A program made the position numbers and the translations under genes. The notes beneath the pieces were generated by a model that was given only the letters and a program-made list of their open reading frames with translations, was not told where the DNA came from and searched no databases. From Palsa-504 sp963822765 (lineage in GTDB: Bacteria; Actinomycetota; Actinomycetes; Streptosporangiales; Streptosporangiaceae): DNA of 64,000 nt. Location: assembly GCA_963822765.1 (NCBI GenBank), contig CAWGJL010000016.1, positions 62,001-126,000 on the forward strand. Direction: 5' to 3'. Of the stretch, positions 37,390 through 44,295 are shown one piece after another; position 1 is the first letter of the stretch, and each line of letters opens with the position of its first letter.

Positions 37390-38042
37390 GCCAGCCGCCG
37401 CTCGGCGGCCCACCGGGTCAGCTGGTGCCGCGACGACAGCTGCAGCTTGCGCAGCACCGACGATACGTGCGACTCGACCGTCTTGACCGAGATGTACAGC
37501 TCGCGCGCGATCTCCTTGTACGTGTAGCCCTGCGCGATCAGCCGCAGCACCTCCCGCTCCCGCGAGGTCAGCTGGTCAAGCTCCGGATCGAACGACGGCT
37601 TGACCCCCGCCGGGGAAGAGTCAGCGGCGAACGCGTCCAGCACGAACCCGGCCAGCCGGTGCGAGAACACCGCGTCGCCCGCCGCCACCCGCTGGATCGC
37701 ATCGGCCAGCTCAGCGGTGGAAATGGTCTTCGTCACGTACCCGCGCGCGCCCGCCCGGATCACCGCGATCACGTCCTCGGGCGCGTCCGACGCGGACAGC
37801 GCCAGGAAGCGAACGGACGGGAACAAAGGCTTGATCGCCTCGATCACGGCCTGCCCGCCGCCGCCCGGCAGGTGCACGTCGAGCAGCACCACCTCGGGCT
37901 GCACCGACGTGATCAGGTCGATCGCGGGCTGCACGTCGTCCGCCTCGCCGAGCACCTCGACCCGCCGGCCAAGCTCGGACCGCACCCCGGACCGGAACAG
38001 CCCGTGGTCATCCACCAGCACCACCCGCGGCGTGCCGCTCAC
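37386..38042 (-). CDS. NarL/LuxR-family response regulator
   Basis: The 218-residue protein has a receiver domain (VVLVDDHGLFRSGV, phosphorylation site in VVLLDVHLPGG, and GARGYVTKTIS) and a LuxR helix-turn-helix (LTSREREVLRLIAQGYTYKEI). It pairs with the histidine kinase encoded upstream, with an ATGA overlap. The neighbourhood of PspC and DUF1707 proteins suggests control of an envelope-stress response. Confidence 0.93.
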   Translation of the reverse strand: MSGTPRVVLVDDHGLFRSGVRSELGRRVEVLGEADDVQPAIDLITSVQPEVVLLDVHLPGGGGQAVIEAIKPLFPSVRFLALSASDAPEDVIAVIRAGARGYVTKTISTAELADAIQRVAAGDAVFSHRLAGFVLDAFAADSSPAGVKPSFDPELDQLTSREREVLRLIAQGYTYKEIARELYISVKTVESHVSSVLRKLQLSSRHQLTRWAAERRLA

Positions 38043-39415
38043 GACGCACCCCCCGAACGAGCCGGGGCGGCCGCGGGCCGCGCGATCCGAAGCGTCACCT
38101 TGGTTCCCTCACCTTCCGCGCTCACCACGTCCGCCGTCCCGCCGCGCCGGGCCATCCGCCCGTACACGGACTCGGCCAGCCCCTTGCGGTCCGCGGGCAC
38201 CGAGGAAGGGTCGAAGCCCTTCCCGCGGTCCCGGACGACCAGAGACACCGAGTCCGGCTCGACCTCGGCGAACAGCGAGATCACCCCGGCCCCGGACCAT
38301 TTCGCCGCGTTGACGGTGGCCTCCCGGGCCGCGGCCAGCAGCGCGTTCAGGTTCTCGTCCAGCTCGCAGTCCCCGACCGTCACCGCCTCGACCGGGACCC
38401 CGTACCGGGACTCCACGTCTTGCTGGATCTGCCGGACGCCCGCGGCGAACGTCATGTCGGCCTCGGCCTCGCCCGGCGCGCGCCCCTCGAACAGCCAGGA
38501 CCGCAGCTCCCGTTCCTGCATCCGCGCCAGCCACACGACCTTCTGCGGGTCGTCCGCGCGCCGCTGGATCAGGGCCAGCGTCTGCAGCACCGAGTCGTGC
38601 ACCCGGGCCGAGATGTCGGCCCGTTCCTCGGCCCGGACCTTGGCCTGGCGCTCCAGCACCAGGTCCCGCGCGATCCGCAGCCACCACGGCCCGAGCAGCA
38701 CCACGATGCCGGCGATGACCAGCACCACTCCGCCGAGCGGGCGCAGTAGCGCCAGGCTCTCCCTGGCCGAGGCCAGCCACCCCGCGCCGGCGAACACCAG
38801 CGCTCCGGCGAGCGCCACCCGGATCACCGCCCGGCGCCCGGGCCGGCCCCGGCCGGGCCCGACGCCCGCCGCGCTCAGCGGCTCGACCAGCCGGCGCAGC
38901 GTGGCCTGCTCGTCCGGCGAGGCGTTCCGCCAGATCAGGGCCAGCCCCGCCACGGTCACCGTCTGCGGCCACGCCCAGCCGGCGAACCAGCCGTCGTTGA
39001 ATACGCCGCCCACCAGCAGCACCAGCGCCAGCAGCGTGGCCAGGCCCGCCGCGAGCGCGATGCCCGCCGAGTCCGACCGGGCCCGGCTGCCGATGTTCGT
39101 GTCCTCGCCCGCGGCCGGGATCAGCAGCCACCCGACCACGTAGAACGGCACGCAGAACCCGCCACTGACCAGGGCGATCAGCACGAAGACGATCCGCACG
39201 GTGGTGACGTTGACGCCCCTCCAGGCCGCCACGCCGGAGGCCACGCCGCCGGCCAGCCGGTCCGCCGTGTCCCGCCGCAGCGGTCCGCCGTTCCCCCGGT
39301 GCCGCATCCAGAACGGCCCGCGGTGCCGGCGCCCGAACGGCCCGTGCGGCCCCCACGGGCCGAACTGGTCGCGTCCGCGCTGCCAGGGTGCCGGATCCTC
39401 CATGCCATCCATCAT
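38039..39415 (-). CDS. PspC-domain sensor histidine kinase
   Basis: The 458-residue protein starts with a Gly/Arg-rich tail, then a PspC domain (TADRLAGGVASGVAAWRGVN through YVVGWLLIPA) and about four more membrane helices. The cytoplasmic part has the NarX/DesK-type His box ISARVHDSVLQTLALIQ and the ATPase N-box AAREATVNAAKWSGA, then VRDRGKGFDPSS. GGGGAG precedes the start at 39415. The PspC domain is the likely sensor of membrane stress. Its partner regulator follows directly. Confidence 0.92.
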   Translation of the reverse strand: MMDGMEDPAPWQRGRDQFGPWGPHGPFGRRHRGPFWMRHRGNGGPLRRDTADRLAGGVASGVAAWRGVNVTTVRIVFVLIALVSGGFCVPFYVVGWLLIPAAGEDTNIGSRARSDSAGIALAAGLATLLALVLLVGGVFNDGWFAGWAWPQTVTVAGLALIWRNASPDEQATLRRLVEPLSAAGVGPGRGRPGRRAVIRVALAGALVFAGAGWLASARESLALLRPLGGVVLVIAGIVVLLGPWWLRIARDLVLERQAKVRAEERADISARVHDSVLQTLALIQRRADDPQKVVWLARMQERELRSWLFEGRAPGEAEADMTFAAGVRQIQQDVESRYGVPVEAVTVGDCELDENLNALLAAAREATVNAAKWSGAGVISLFAEVEPDSVSLVVRDRGKGFDPSSVPADRKGLAESVYGRMARRGGTADVVSAEGEGTKVTLRIARPAAAPARSGGAS

Positions 39416-39546
39416 CGCTCCCCGTACGCGCGCGTGGGTATAGGGACCAACCCTGACCCGACCCCTACTCCGGCCGGAATGGATCAGGGTCGGATCAGGG
39501 ATCATCCCCGATGCGCGGCCCCGGCCCGGGGACGCAATCTAGGGCC
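39416..39546. promoter_or_regulatory. Divergent promoter region with GGATCAGGG direct repeats
   Basis: The gap between the PspC-type kinase and the PspC gene contains GGATCAGGG twice (39481 and 39492), a plausible site for the response regulator. The downstream PspC gene has a poor ribosome binding site. Confidence 0.4.
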
Positions 39547-39852
39547 ATGAACACGAGCACCGTGAACCCAGAAGACACCACCACCACCGAATCCGAGCGG
39601 AACACCCAGCCCGCTCCGGAGCACGCCCTCCTCCGCCGGTCCTACACCGACCGCATGCTGGGCGGCGTGGCCGGGGGCCTGGCCCGCTACTTCAACGTCG
39701 ACCCGATGATCGTCCGGATCGCGTTCGTCGTCCTGACCATCGTCGGCGGCGCGGGCATCCCGCTCTACCTGGCCGGCCTGCTGCTGATCCCCGACGAGGG
39801 CAGCGACCAGTCCATCGCCAGCGCCCTCATCGAGTCCCTCGCCAGGAGGTAG
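39547..39852 (+). CDS. PspC-domain membrane protein
   Basis: The 101-residue protein has a Thr/Glu-rich N-terminus and a PspC domain: SYTDRMLGGVAGGLARYFNV followed by two membrane helices ending LYLAGLLLIPDE. PspC proteins respond to membrane stress. It is divergent from a kinase carrying the same domain and is followed after 4 bp by a DUF1707 protein, so the set is probably co-regulated. Confidence 0.9.
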   Translation: MNTSTVNPEDTTTTESERNTQPAPEHALLRRSYTDRMLGGVAGGLARYFNVDPMIVRIAFVVLTIVGGAGIPLYLAGLLLIPDEGSDQSIASALIESLARR

Positions 39853-39856
39853 CACC

Positions 39857-40309
39857 ATGTCGTCGCAGCGCACCAATACCCTCGGCGGCTTCTCCCCGCT
39901 GTTCCGGGGCATGTACTCCGACCAGCACCTGCGCGTCTCGGACGCCGAGCGGCAGACCGTGACCGACCGGCTGTCCGAGCACTTCGCGGACGGCCGGCTT
40001 GACCAGGCCGAGTTCGACGACCGGGTCGGGCGGGCCATGAACGCCAAGACCCGGGGCGACCTGAGCGGCCTGTTCTCCGACCTGCCGGAAACAGGGGCTC
40101 CGGCAGTCGCGGACCACGCCCGCGGCCGGCGGCGCCGTCACCCCGTGCTGGTCTTCGTGCTGCTCGTCCTGTTCATCATGGCGACCGCGCACGCGGTGCT
40201 GTGGGCGACCCTGCCCTGGCTGTGGGTGGCGTTTCTCGGCCTCGCCCTGTTGTTCGTCACCGGCACGGTCGGCCGGCACCGCCCGCACCAGGACCGTGAA
40301 AACCTTTAA
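39857..40309 (+). CDS. DUF1707-domain membrane protein
   Basis: The 150-residue protein has the DUF1707 block LRVSDAERQTVTDRLSEHF and FDDRVGRAMNAKTRGDLSGL in the first 80 residues. Two membrane helices follow, PVLVFVLLVLFIMATAHAVL and LPWLWVAFLGLALLFVTG. AGGAGG precedes the ATG. DUF1707 is common in actinobacterial envelope proteins and its function is not established. Confidence 0.88.
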   Translation: MSSQRTNTLGGFSPLFRGMYSDQHLRVSDAERQTVTDRLSEHFADGRLDQAEFDDRVGRAMNAKTRGDLSGLFSDLPETGAPAVADHARGRRRRHPVLVFVLLVLFIMATAHAVLWATLPWLWVAFLGLALLFVTGTVGRHRPHQDRENL

Positions 40310-40345
40310 AACATTTTGGCCGAACGGAACGTGGTTCCACCCCCG
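40310..40345 (+). repeat. T-run/CCGAACGG repeat motif, copy D
   Basis: AACATTTTGG is followed by CCGAACGGAACGTGGTTCC. It starts directly after the TAA of the DUF1707 gene and precedes the 39-bp tandem array. Confidence 0.7.
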
Positions 40346-40436
40346 CGACCTGCACAGGAGCGCCCCGGGGCGGGACCGCGTTCGCGTTCACGCCGTGGGT
40401 CTTGCCTGACGGGCCGGCAGGCCGCAGCATAGGGGT

Positions 40437-40862
40437 ATGGAGCCTGGGCCGGCCATCCCGCCACCGCCCGGTACCACGCTGTCCGGCACCGAGATCCCGC
40501 CGCCGCCCGGCACCACGCTGCCCGGCACCAAGATCCCGCCGCCGCCCAGCACCGCGGTCTCGTGCTCGGCCATCCCGCCGCCGCCGGTCACCGCGCTGTC
40601 CTGCACCGCGATCTCGATCGCGCCCAGTACCGCGCTTGACTGCTCGGCCATCCCGGTGGCGCCCAGCACCAACCTGTCCCGGTCCGCGATACCGTCGCCA
40701 CCCAGCACGGCCGTCTCGTGCTCGGCCATCCCGCCGCCGCCCAGCACCAAGCTGACCTGCTCAGCTATCCCGCCGCCGCCCAGCACGGCGGTCTTGTGCT
40801 CGGCCATCCCGCCGCCGCCGCCGACCGGACGGCAGCCGAGCCACCCGCAGCCCGCGAGCTGA
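40437..40862 (+). CDS. Possible Pro-rich 13-residue repeat protein (strand uncertain)
   Basis: From ATG 40437 the plus strand encodes 141 residues built from IPPPPSTAVSCSA-like repeats, many with one cysteine. The minus strand (40388-40807) is also open and gives a Gly/Ala/Glu repeat (MAEHETAVLGGGG). Both readings have GC-saturated third positions, so codon bias does not choose. The weak AGGGG ribosome binding site favours plus only slightly. There is no signal peptide on either. Coding status is uncertain. Confidence 0.35.
   Translation: MEPGPAIPPPPGTTLSGTEIPPPPGTTLPGTKIPPPPSTAVSCSAIPPPPVTALSCTAISIAPSTALDCSAIPVAPSTNLSRSAIPSPPSTAVSCSAIPPPPSTKLTCSAIPPPPSTAVLCSAIPPPPPTGRQPSHPQPAS
40455..40832. 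repeat. Tandem array of ten 39-bp units
   Basis: ATC (or ATA) unit starts fall at 40455, 40494, 40533, 40572, 40611, 40650, 40689, 40728, 40767 and 40806, exactly 39 bp apart. Units share ATCCCGCCGCCGCCCAGCAC and diverge in the right half. The period equals 13 codons, so frame is kept on both strands. Confidence 0.95.
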
Positions 40863-40868
40863 CGCCGC

Positions 40869-41699
40869 TCAGATCCCGCCCGCCAGCTCCGAGCTCCACA
40901 CCACGAGCTTGGTCAGGTCGCCGCGGAACAGGTCCCGCGCGAATTCCAGCGGCTCGCCGGACCGGGCGTACGCGGTCCGCTCGACCAGCATCAGCGGCGC
41001 GCCCACGTCAACCTCGAGCGCCTCGGCCTCGCGCACCCCGGCCGTCACCGCCTCCAGGCTCTCCCGGGCCCGGTGCGGCCGCAGCCCGTACCTGACCTCG
41101 AGCAGCTCGTACAGCGAGCCGTCCAGCCGGCCGTCAAGCAGTCCGGGGAACCGCTCGGCCGGGAACAGCGAGTGTTCCAGCACCATGGGCAGGCCGTCGG
41201 CCAGCCGGATCCGCCTGATCTCGTACGCCTGGCCGTCCGCGCCGACCTGCAGCGCCGCCCCGGCGGCCGGGCCCGCCGGGCGCACGGTGGCGGACAGCAC
41301 CCGGGCCCCGGCCACCATCCCGTGCCTGCGCAGCTGCTCGGAGAACCCGGCCAGCGTGGTCAGGTCCTGCTCCAGTTTGGGCGCGGCCACGAACGTCCCG
41401 CCGTGCCGCCCCATGGTCCGCGAGACCAGGCCGCGGCGGCCCAGTTCGGCCAGCGCGTGCCGCAGCGTCATCCGGCTGACCCCGAACCACGCGGCCAGGT
41501 CGTGCTCGGTCGGCAGCCGGTCGCCAGGTACCAGCGCGCCGGCCGCGATCTGGCCCGCCAGCCAGTCCTCGATCTGCCCGTGCACGGTGGTGCCCGGCCC
41601 GCGGACGATCTCCGGCGGCTGCCGGGCGCCGGTGCGCAGCGCGGGGCGGACCCGACGGCGCCCGCCCGCTGGCTGCCCGGTGCTGGGCTGCGGGGTCAT
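40869..41699 (-). CDS. GntR/HutC-family regulator with UTRA domain
   Basis: The 276-residue protein has a GntR winged helix (LPTEHDLAAWFGVSRMTLRH) at about residues 62-82 and a UTRA ligand-binding domain (YEIRRIRLADGLPMVLEHSL). The 40-residue N-terminal extension is basic and disordered-looking. It lies just downstream of the permease on the same strand. Two GTCTAGAC palindromes between the permease and the kinase gene match the HutC/DasR operator type and are its probable targets. Confidence 0.92.
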   Translation of the reverse strand: MTPQPSTGQPAGGRRRVRPALRTGARQPPEIVRGPGTTVHGQIEDWLAGQIAAGALVPGDRLPTEHDLAAWFGVSRMTLRHALAELGRRGLVSRTMGRHGGTFVAAPKLEQDLTTLAGFSEQLRRHGMVAGARVLSATVRPAGPAAGAALQVGADGQAYEIRRIRLADGLPMVLEHSLFPAERFPGLLDGRLDGSLYELLEVRYGLRPHRARESLEAVTAGVREAEALEVDVGAPLMLVERTAYARSGEPLEFARDLFRGDLTKLVVWSSELAGGI

Positions 41700-41706
41700 G
41701 CCGGGA

Positions 41707-43263
41707 TCAAGCAGCCGCCGCCCCGGAGCCGCCTGCGGCCGCCTCGACCGGGTCGTCGTCGGGTGGCGCGGTCACCGGCGCGAACGCCTTGGTCCGCCCG
41801 ACCGCCAGGTAGTAGATGGCCCCGACCAGCGCGATGAAGACCACCACGGTCCACAGGATCGGGATCCCGTCCAGGAAGTTCAGCTTGAGCAGCCCGCCTT
41901 CCTGGTTGGGCTTGGGGTTGCTGGCTAGCCGCGGCCAGGCGAAGTTGACCAGCATGGCCCCGCCGTACAGCAGAGCGACGACGTTGACCAGCAGGCCCCA
42001 GCGGCCCAGCCGGAACGGCGCGCGCGTCCTCGGCCAGCCGCGGACGCGCGCGCGCATGATCACGATATTGCCCAGGAAGTAGCTCAGGTAGATCATGCCG
42101 GTGGCCGCGATGGCGATGATCGCGACCCCCGAGTACTGGTAGAAGGGGATCGCGGCGATCGCCGCGACCGCGACGCAGCTCCACACCGGGGTGTGCAGGC
42201 TGGGGGAGACCCTGGACAGGAACTTGGACCCCGGCAGCTGGTTATCCCGCGACATCCCGAAGCACAGTCGGATCGTCGCGGCCAGGATCGACAGGCAGCA
42301 GACAAAGATCGCCGCGGAGACCACGAACAGGTAAAGGGTGGCGAAGCCGGTAGAGAAGTTGGCCTCGATGACCTGCGCCGGGCTCCAGCCGAGGCCCGAG
42401 GTGGCGGTTTTCAGGTTCGGGATCGCCACCAGCGCGCCCAGCAGGAACACGCCGCCGATGATGAACGCGCCAATTACCGAGTACAGCACCGCCTTGGGCG
42501 CGGCCCGGCGCGGGTCCTTGGTCTCCTCGGACAGCGTCGAGGCGGTGTCGAAGCCATAGATCACAAAGAGGCTCATGAACATCGCGGCCAGGAACGAGGC
42601 CGGCTCGACACGGAAGCCCGCGCTGTTGGTCACCACGTGAAAGCCCTGGTGGTTGTGGAACGCCATCAGCACGATCGCGAATACGAACATGCCGAGGATC
42701 TCGAACACCACGCCAGTGTTGTTGATGAGCGCGACCAGCCGGACCCCGTAGATGTTCAGGATCGTGATCACGACCAGCGTGATCAGCGCCACGACCAGCT
42801 GGGTGTTCAGGCTGCCCGCGTTCAGCGAGTGCCAGCCGAGCCCGTTCAGCGCGGGGATCAACGCCAGCGGCAGCGTGGCCACCACCGCGGCGACGGTCAG
42901 GATGCCGGCGAACAGGTAGATCCACCCGGTGAACCACGAATACGAGCGGCTGGCCATGAACTTGGTCCACTGGAAGACCGAACCCGCCACCGGGTAGTGG
43001 CTGGACACCTCGGCGAAGTTCAGCGCCACGATGAACTGCCCGAGCGCGACCACCGGCCAGGTCCAGATGAACACCCCGCCGAGGGTGGTCAGGCCCAGCG
43101 CGAACAGCGTGAAGATCCCGGTCGACGGCGAGATGTAGCTGAACGCGACCGCGAACGAGCTGAACAGCCCGAGCGAGCGCTTGAGTTCCTGCTTGTAGCC
43201 GAACCGGGCCAGGTCGGCGGAGTCCCGCTCCTGCCCGCCGGAAACCTCGGTGCCAGTGCTCAT
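41707..43263 (-). CDS. APC-family amino acid/amine permease
   Basis: The 518-residue protein has about 12 membrane helices. It opens FGYKQELKRSLGLFSSFAVA and has the APC consensus SYISPSTGIFTLF, YPVAGSVFQWTKF and FVIYGFDTASTLSEETKDPRRAAP. It imports an amino acid, choline-like or polyamine-type compound in symport. The divergent genes encode a choline-kinase-like protein and a sarcosine/dimethylglycine dehydrogenase, so an N-methylated amine or amino acid is a reasonable guess. Control by the neighbouring GntR protein is likely. Confidence 0.9.
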   Translation of the reverse strand: MSTGTEVSGGQERDSADLARFGYKQELKRSLGLFSSFAVAFSYISPSTGIFTLFALGLTTLGGVFIWTWPVVALGQFIVALNFAEVSSHYPVAGSVFQWTKFMASRSYSWFTGWIYLFAGILTVAAVVATLPLALIPALNGLGWHSLNAGSLNTQLVVALITLVVITILNIYGVRLVALINNTGVVFEILGMFVFAIVLMAFHNHQGFHVVTNSAGFRVEPASFLAAMFMSLFVIYGFDTASTLSEETKDPRRAAPKAVLYSVIGAFIIGGVFLLGALVAIPNLKTATSGLGWSPAQVIEANFSTGFATLYLFVVSAAIFVCCLSILAATIRLCFGMSRDNQLPGSKFLSRVSPSLHTPVWSCVAVAAIAAIPFYQYSGVAIIAIAATGMIYLSYFLGNIVIMRARVRGWPRTRAPFRLGRWGLLVNVVALLYGGAMLVNFAWPRLASNPKPNQEGGLLKLNFLDGIPILWTVVVFIALVGAIYYLAVGRTKAFAPVTAPPDDDPVEAAAGGSGAAAA

Positions 43264-43333
43264 CTGGGGGACCTCCCCTTGCGACCGACGGACGCTCGTT
43301 TGAGCGCTAAATGTACGACCGCAACCCTTTACT

Positions 43334-43341
43334 GTCTAGAC
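43334..43341. promoter_or_regulatory. GTCTAGAC palindrome, putative GntR operator 1
   Basis: The sequence ACTGTCTAGACCCA lies about 70 bp upstream of the permease start and 38 bp upstream of the kinase start. It resembles the HutC/DasR site TGGTCTAGACCA. Confidence 0.55.
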
Positions 43342-43371
43342 CCATAAACGGCAAAGCATTACCGTGGCCCC

Positions 43372-44295
43372 GTGACGCCCTCAGGGTCTAGACCGGAACT
43401 CGACGCGCTCCTCGACCAGACCGTTTCCCTGGCCGCCCGGCCGCGCACCGTGGAGGAACTGCCCGGCGGCCTGACCAACCGCAACTACAAGGTCAGCACG
43501 CCGGACGGGACCTTCGTCGCGCGCCTGGCCTCGGGCGGCACCGAGCTGCTGGCCATCGACCGGGACTGCGAGTACCGGAACTCGGTGGCCGCGGCCGCCG
43601 CCGGGGCCGGGGCGCCGGTCATCGAGTACCGCCCCGCCGACCGCCTGCTGGTCCTGCGCTTCATCGAGGGGCGGACGCTGGACGCCGCCGACGTCGCCGC
43701 CGGGCCGAACCTCCCGCGCATCGCGGCGGCCTGCCGCCGGCTGCACGCGGGCGCCCGGTTCGGCAACGACTTCGACATGTTCGACATCCAGCGCGGGTAC
43801 CGGGCCGTGGCCCGCGAGCACGGCTTCCGCGTCCCGGCCGGCTACGACGACCTGCTCCCGCCGTTCGCCGCGGCCCGCAACGCGCTCGCGGTCCGGGCCG
43901 CCGCGACCGTCCCCTGCCACAACGACCTGCTCGCCGCCAACTTCATCGACGACGGGGACCGGATCTGGCTCATCGACTACGAGCTGTCCGGCAACAACGA
44001 CCCCTGCTTCGAGCTGGGCAACATCGCGTCCGAGTCTCGCCTTGATGCCAATGCCCTGGCCGCGCTGGTCACCGCGTACTACGGCCGTCCCCGGCGCGCC
44101 ATGATCGCCAGGGCCCGGCTGTTCGGCCTGGTCAGCATGTACGGGTGGACGTTGTGGGGCGCGATCCAGAACGGCGCAAGCCCGATCGAGTACGACTTCT
44201 GGTCCTGGGCCATGGAACGCTTCGAGGGCGCCGCCGCCGGCTTCACCGCCCCCGGCTTCCCCGCCCTGCTCGAGGAGGTCCAGCTCGATGACTGA
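43372..44295 (+). CDS. Choline/ethanolamine kinase-like phosphotransferase (APH fold)
   Basis: The 307-residue protein starts at GTG 43372. It has the nucleotide-binding N-lobe (PGGLTNRNYKVSTPDGTFVA), the catalytic loop PCHNDLLAANFIDDG and the metal-binding IDYELSGNNDPCFELGNIAS, which is closer to choline kinases than to antibiotic kinases. It should phosphorylate a hydroxyl of choline or a similar amino alcohol. It overlaps the dehydrogenase gene by 8 bases. Confidence 0.87.
   Translation: MTPSGSRPELDALLDQTVSLAARPRTVEELPGGLTNRNYKVSTPDGTFVARLASGGTELLAIDRDCEYRNSVAAAAAGAGAPVIEYRPADRLLVLRFIEGRTLDAADVAAGPNLPRIAAACRRLHAGARFGNDFDMFDIQRGYRAVAREHGFRVPAGYDDLLPPFAAARNALAVRAAATVPCHNDLLAANFIDDGDRIWLIDYELSGNNDPCFELGNIASESRLDANALAALVTAYYGRPRRAMIARARLFGLVSMYGWTLWGAIQNGASPIEYDFWSWAMERFEGAAAGFTAPGFPALLEEVQLDD
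43385..43394. promoter_or_regulatory. GGTCTAGACC palindrome, putative GntR operator 2
   Basis: This perfect 10-bp palindrome lies 13 bp inside the kinase-like coding region, 51 bp from the first site, or about five helical turns. Binding at both could repress both divergent transcripts. Confidence 0.55.

Noticed and set aside
40455..40832. CRISPR-like array
   Set aside because: Units are contiguous and diverge gradually, with no conserved repeat plus unique spacer pattern and no cas genes.
43372..44295. Aminoglycoside resistance gene
   Set aside because: The fold is shared, but the catalytic region and the operon with a sarcosine-type dehydrogenase fit a choline-kinase-like enzyme better.
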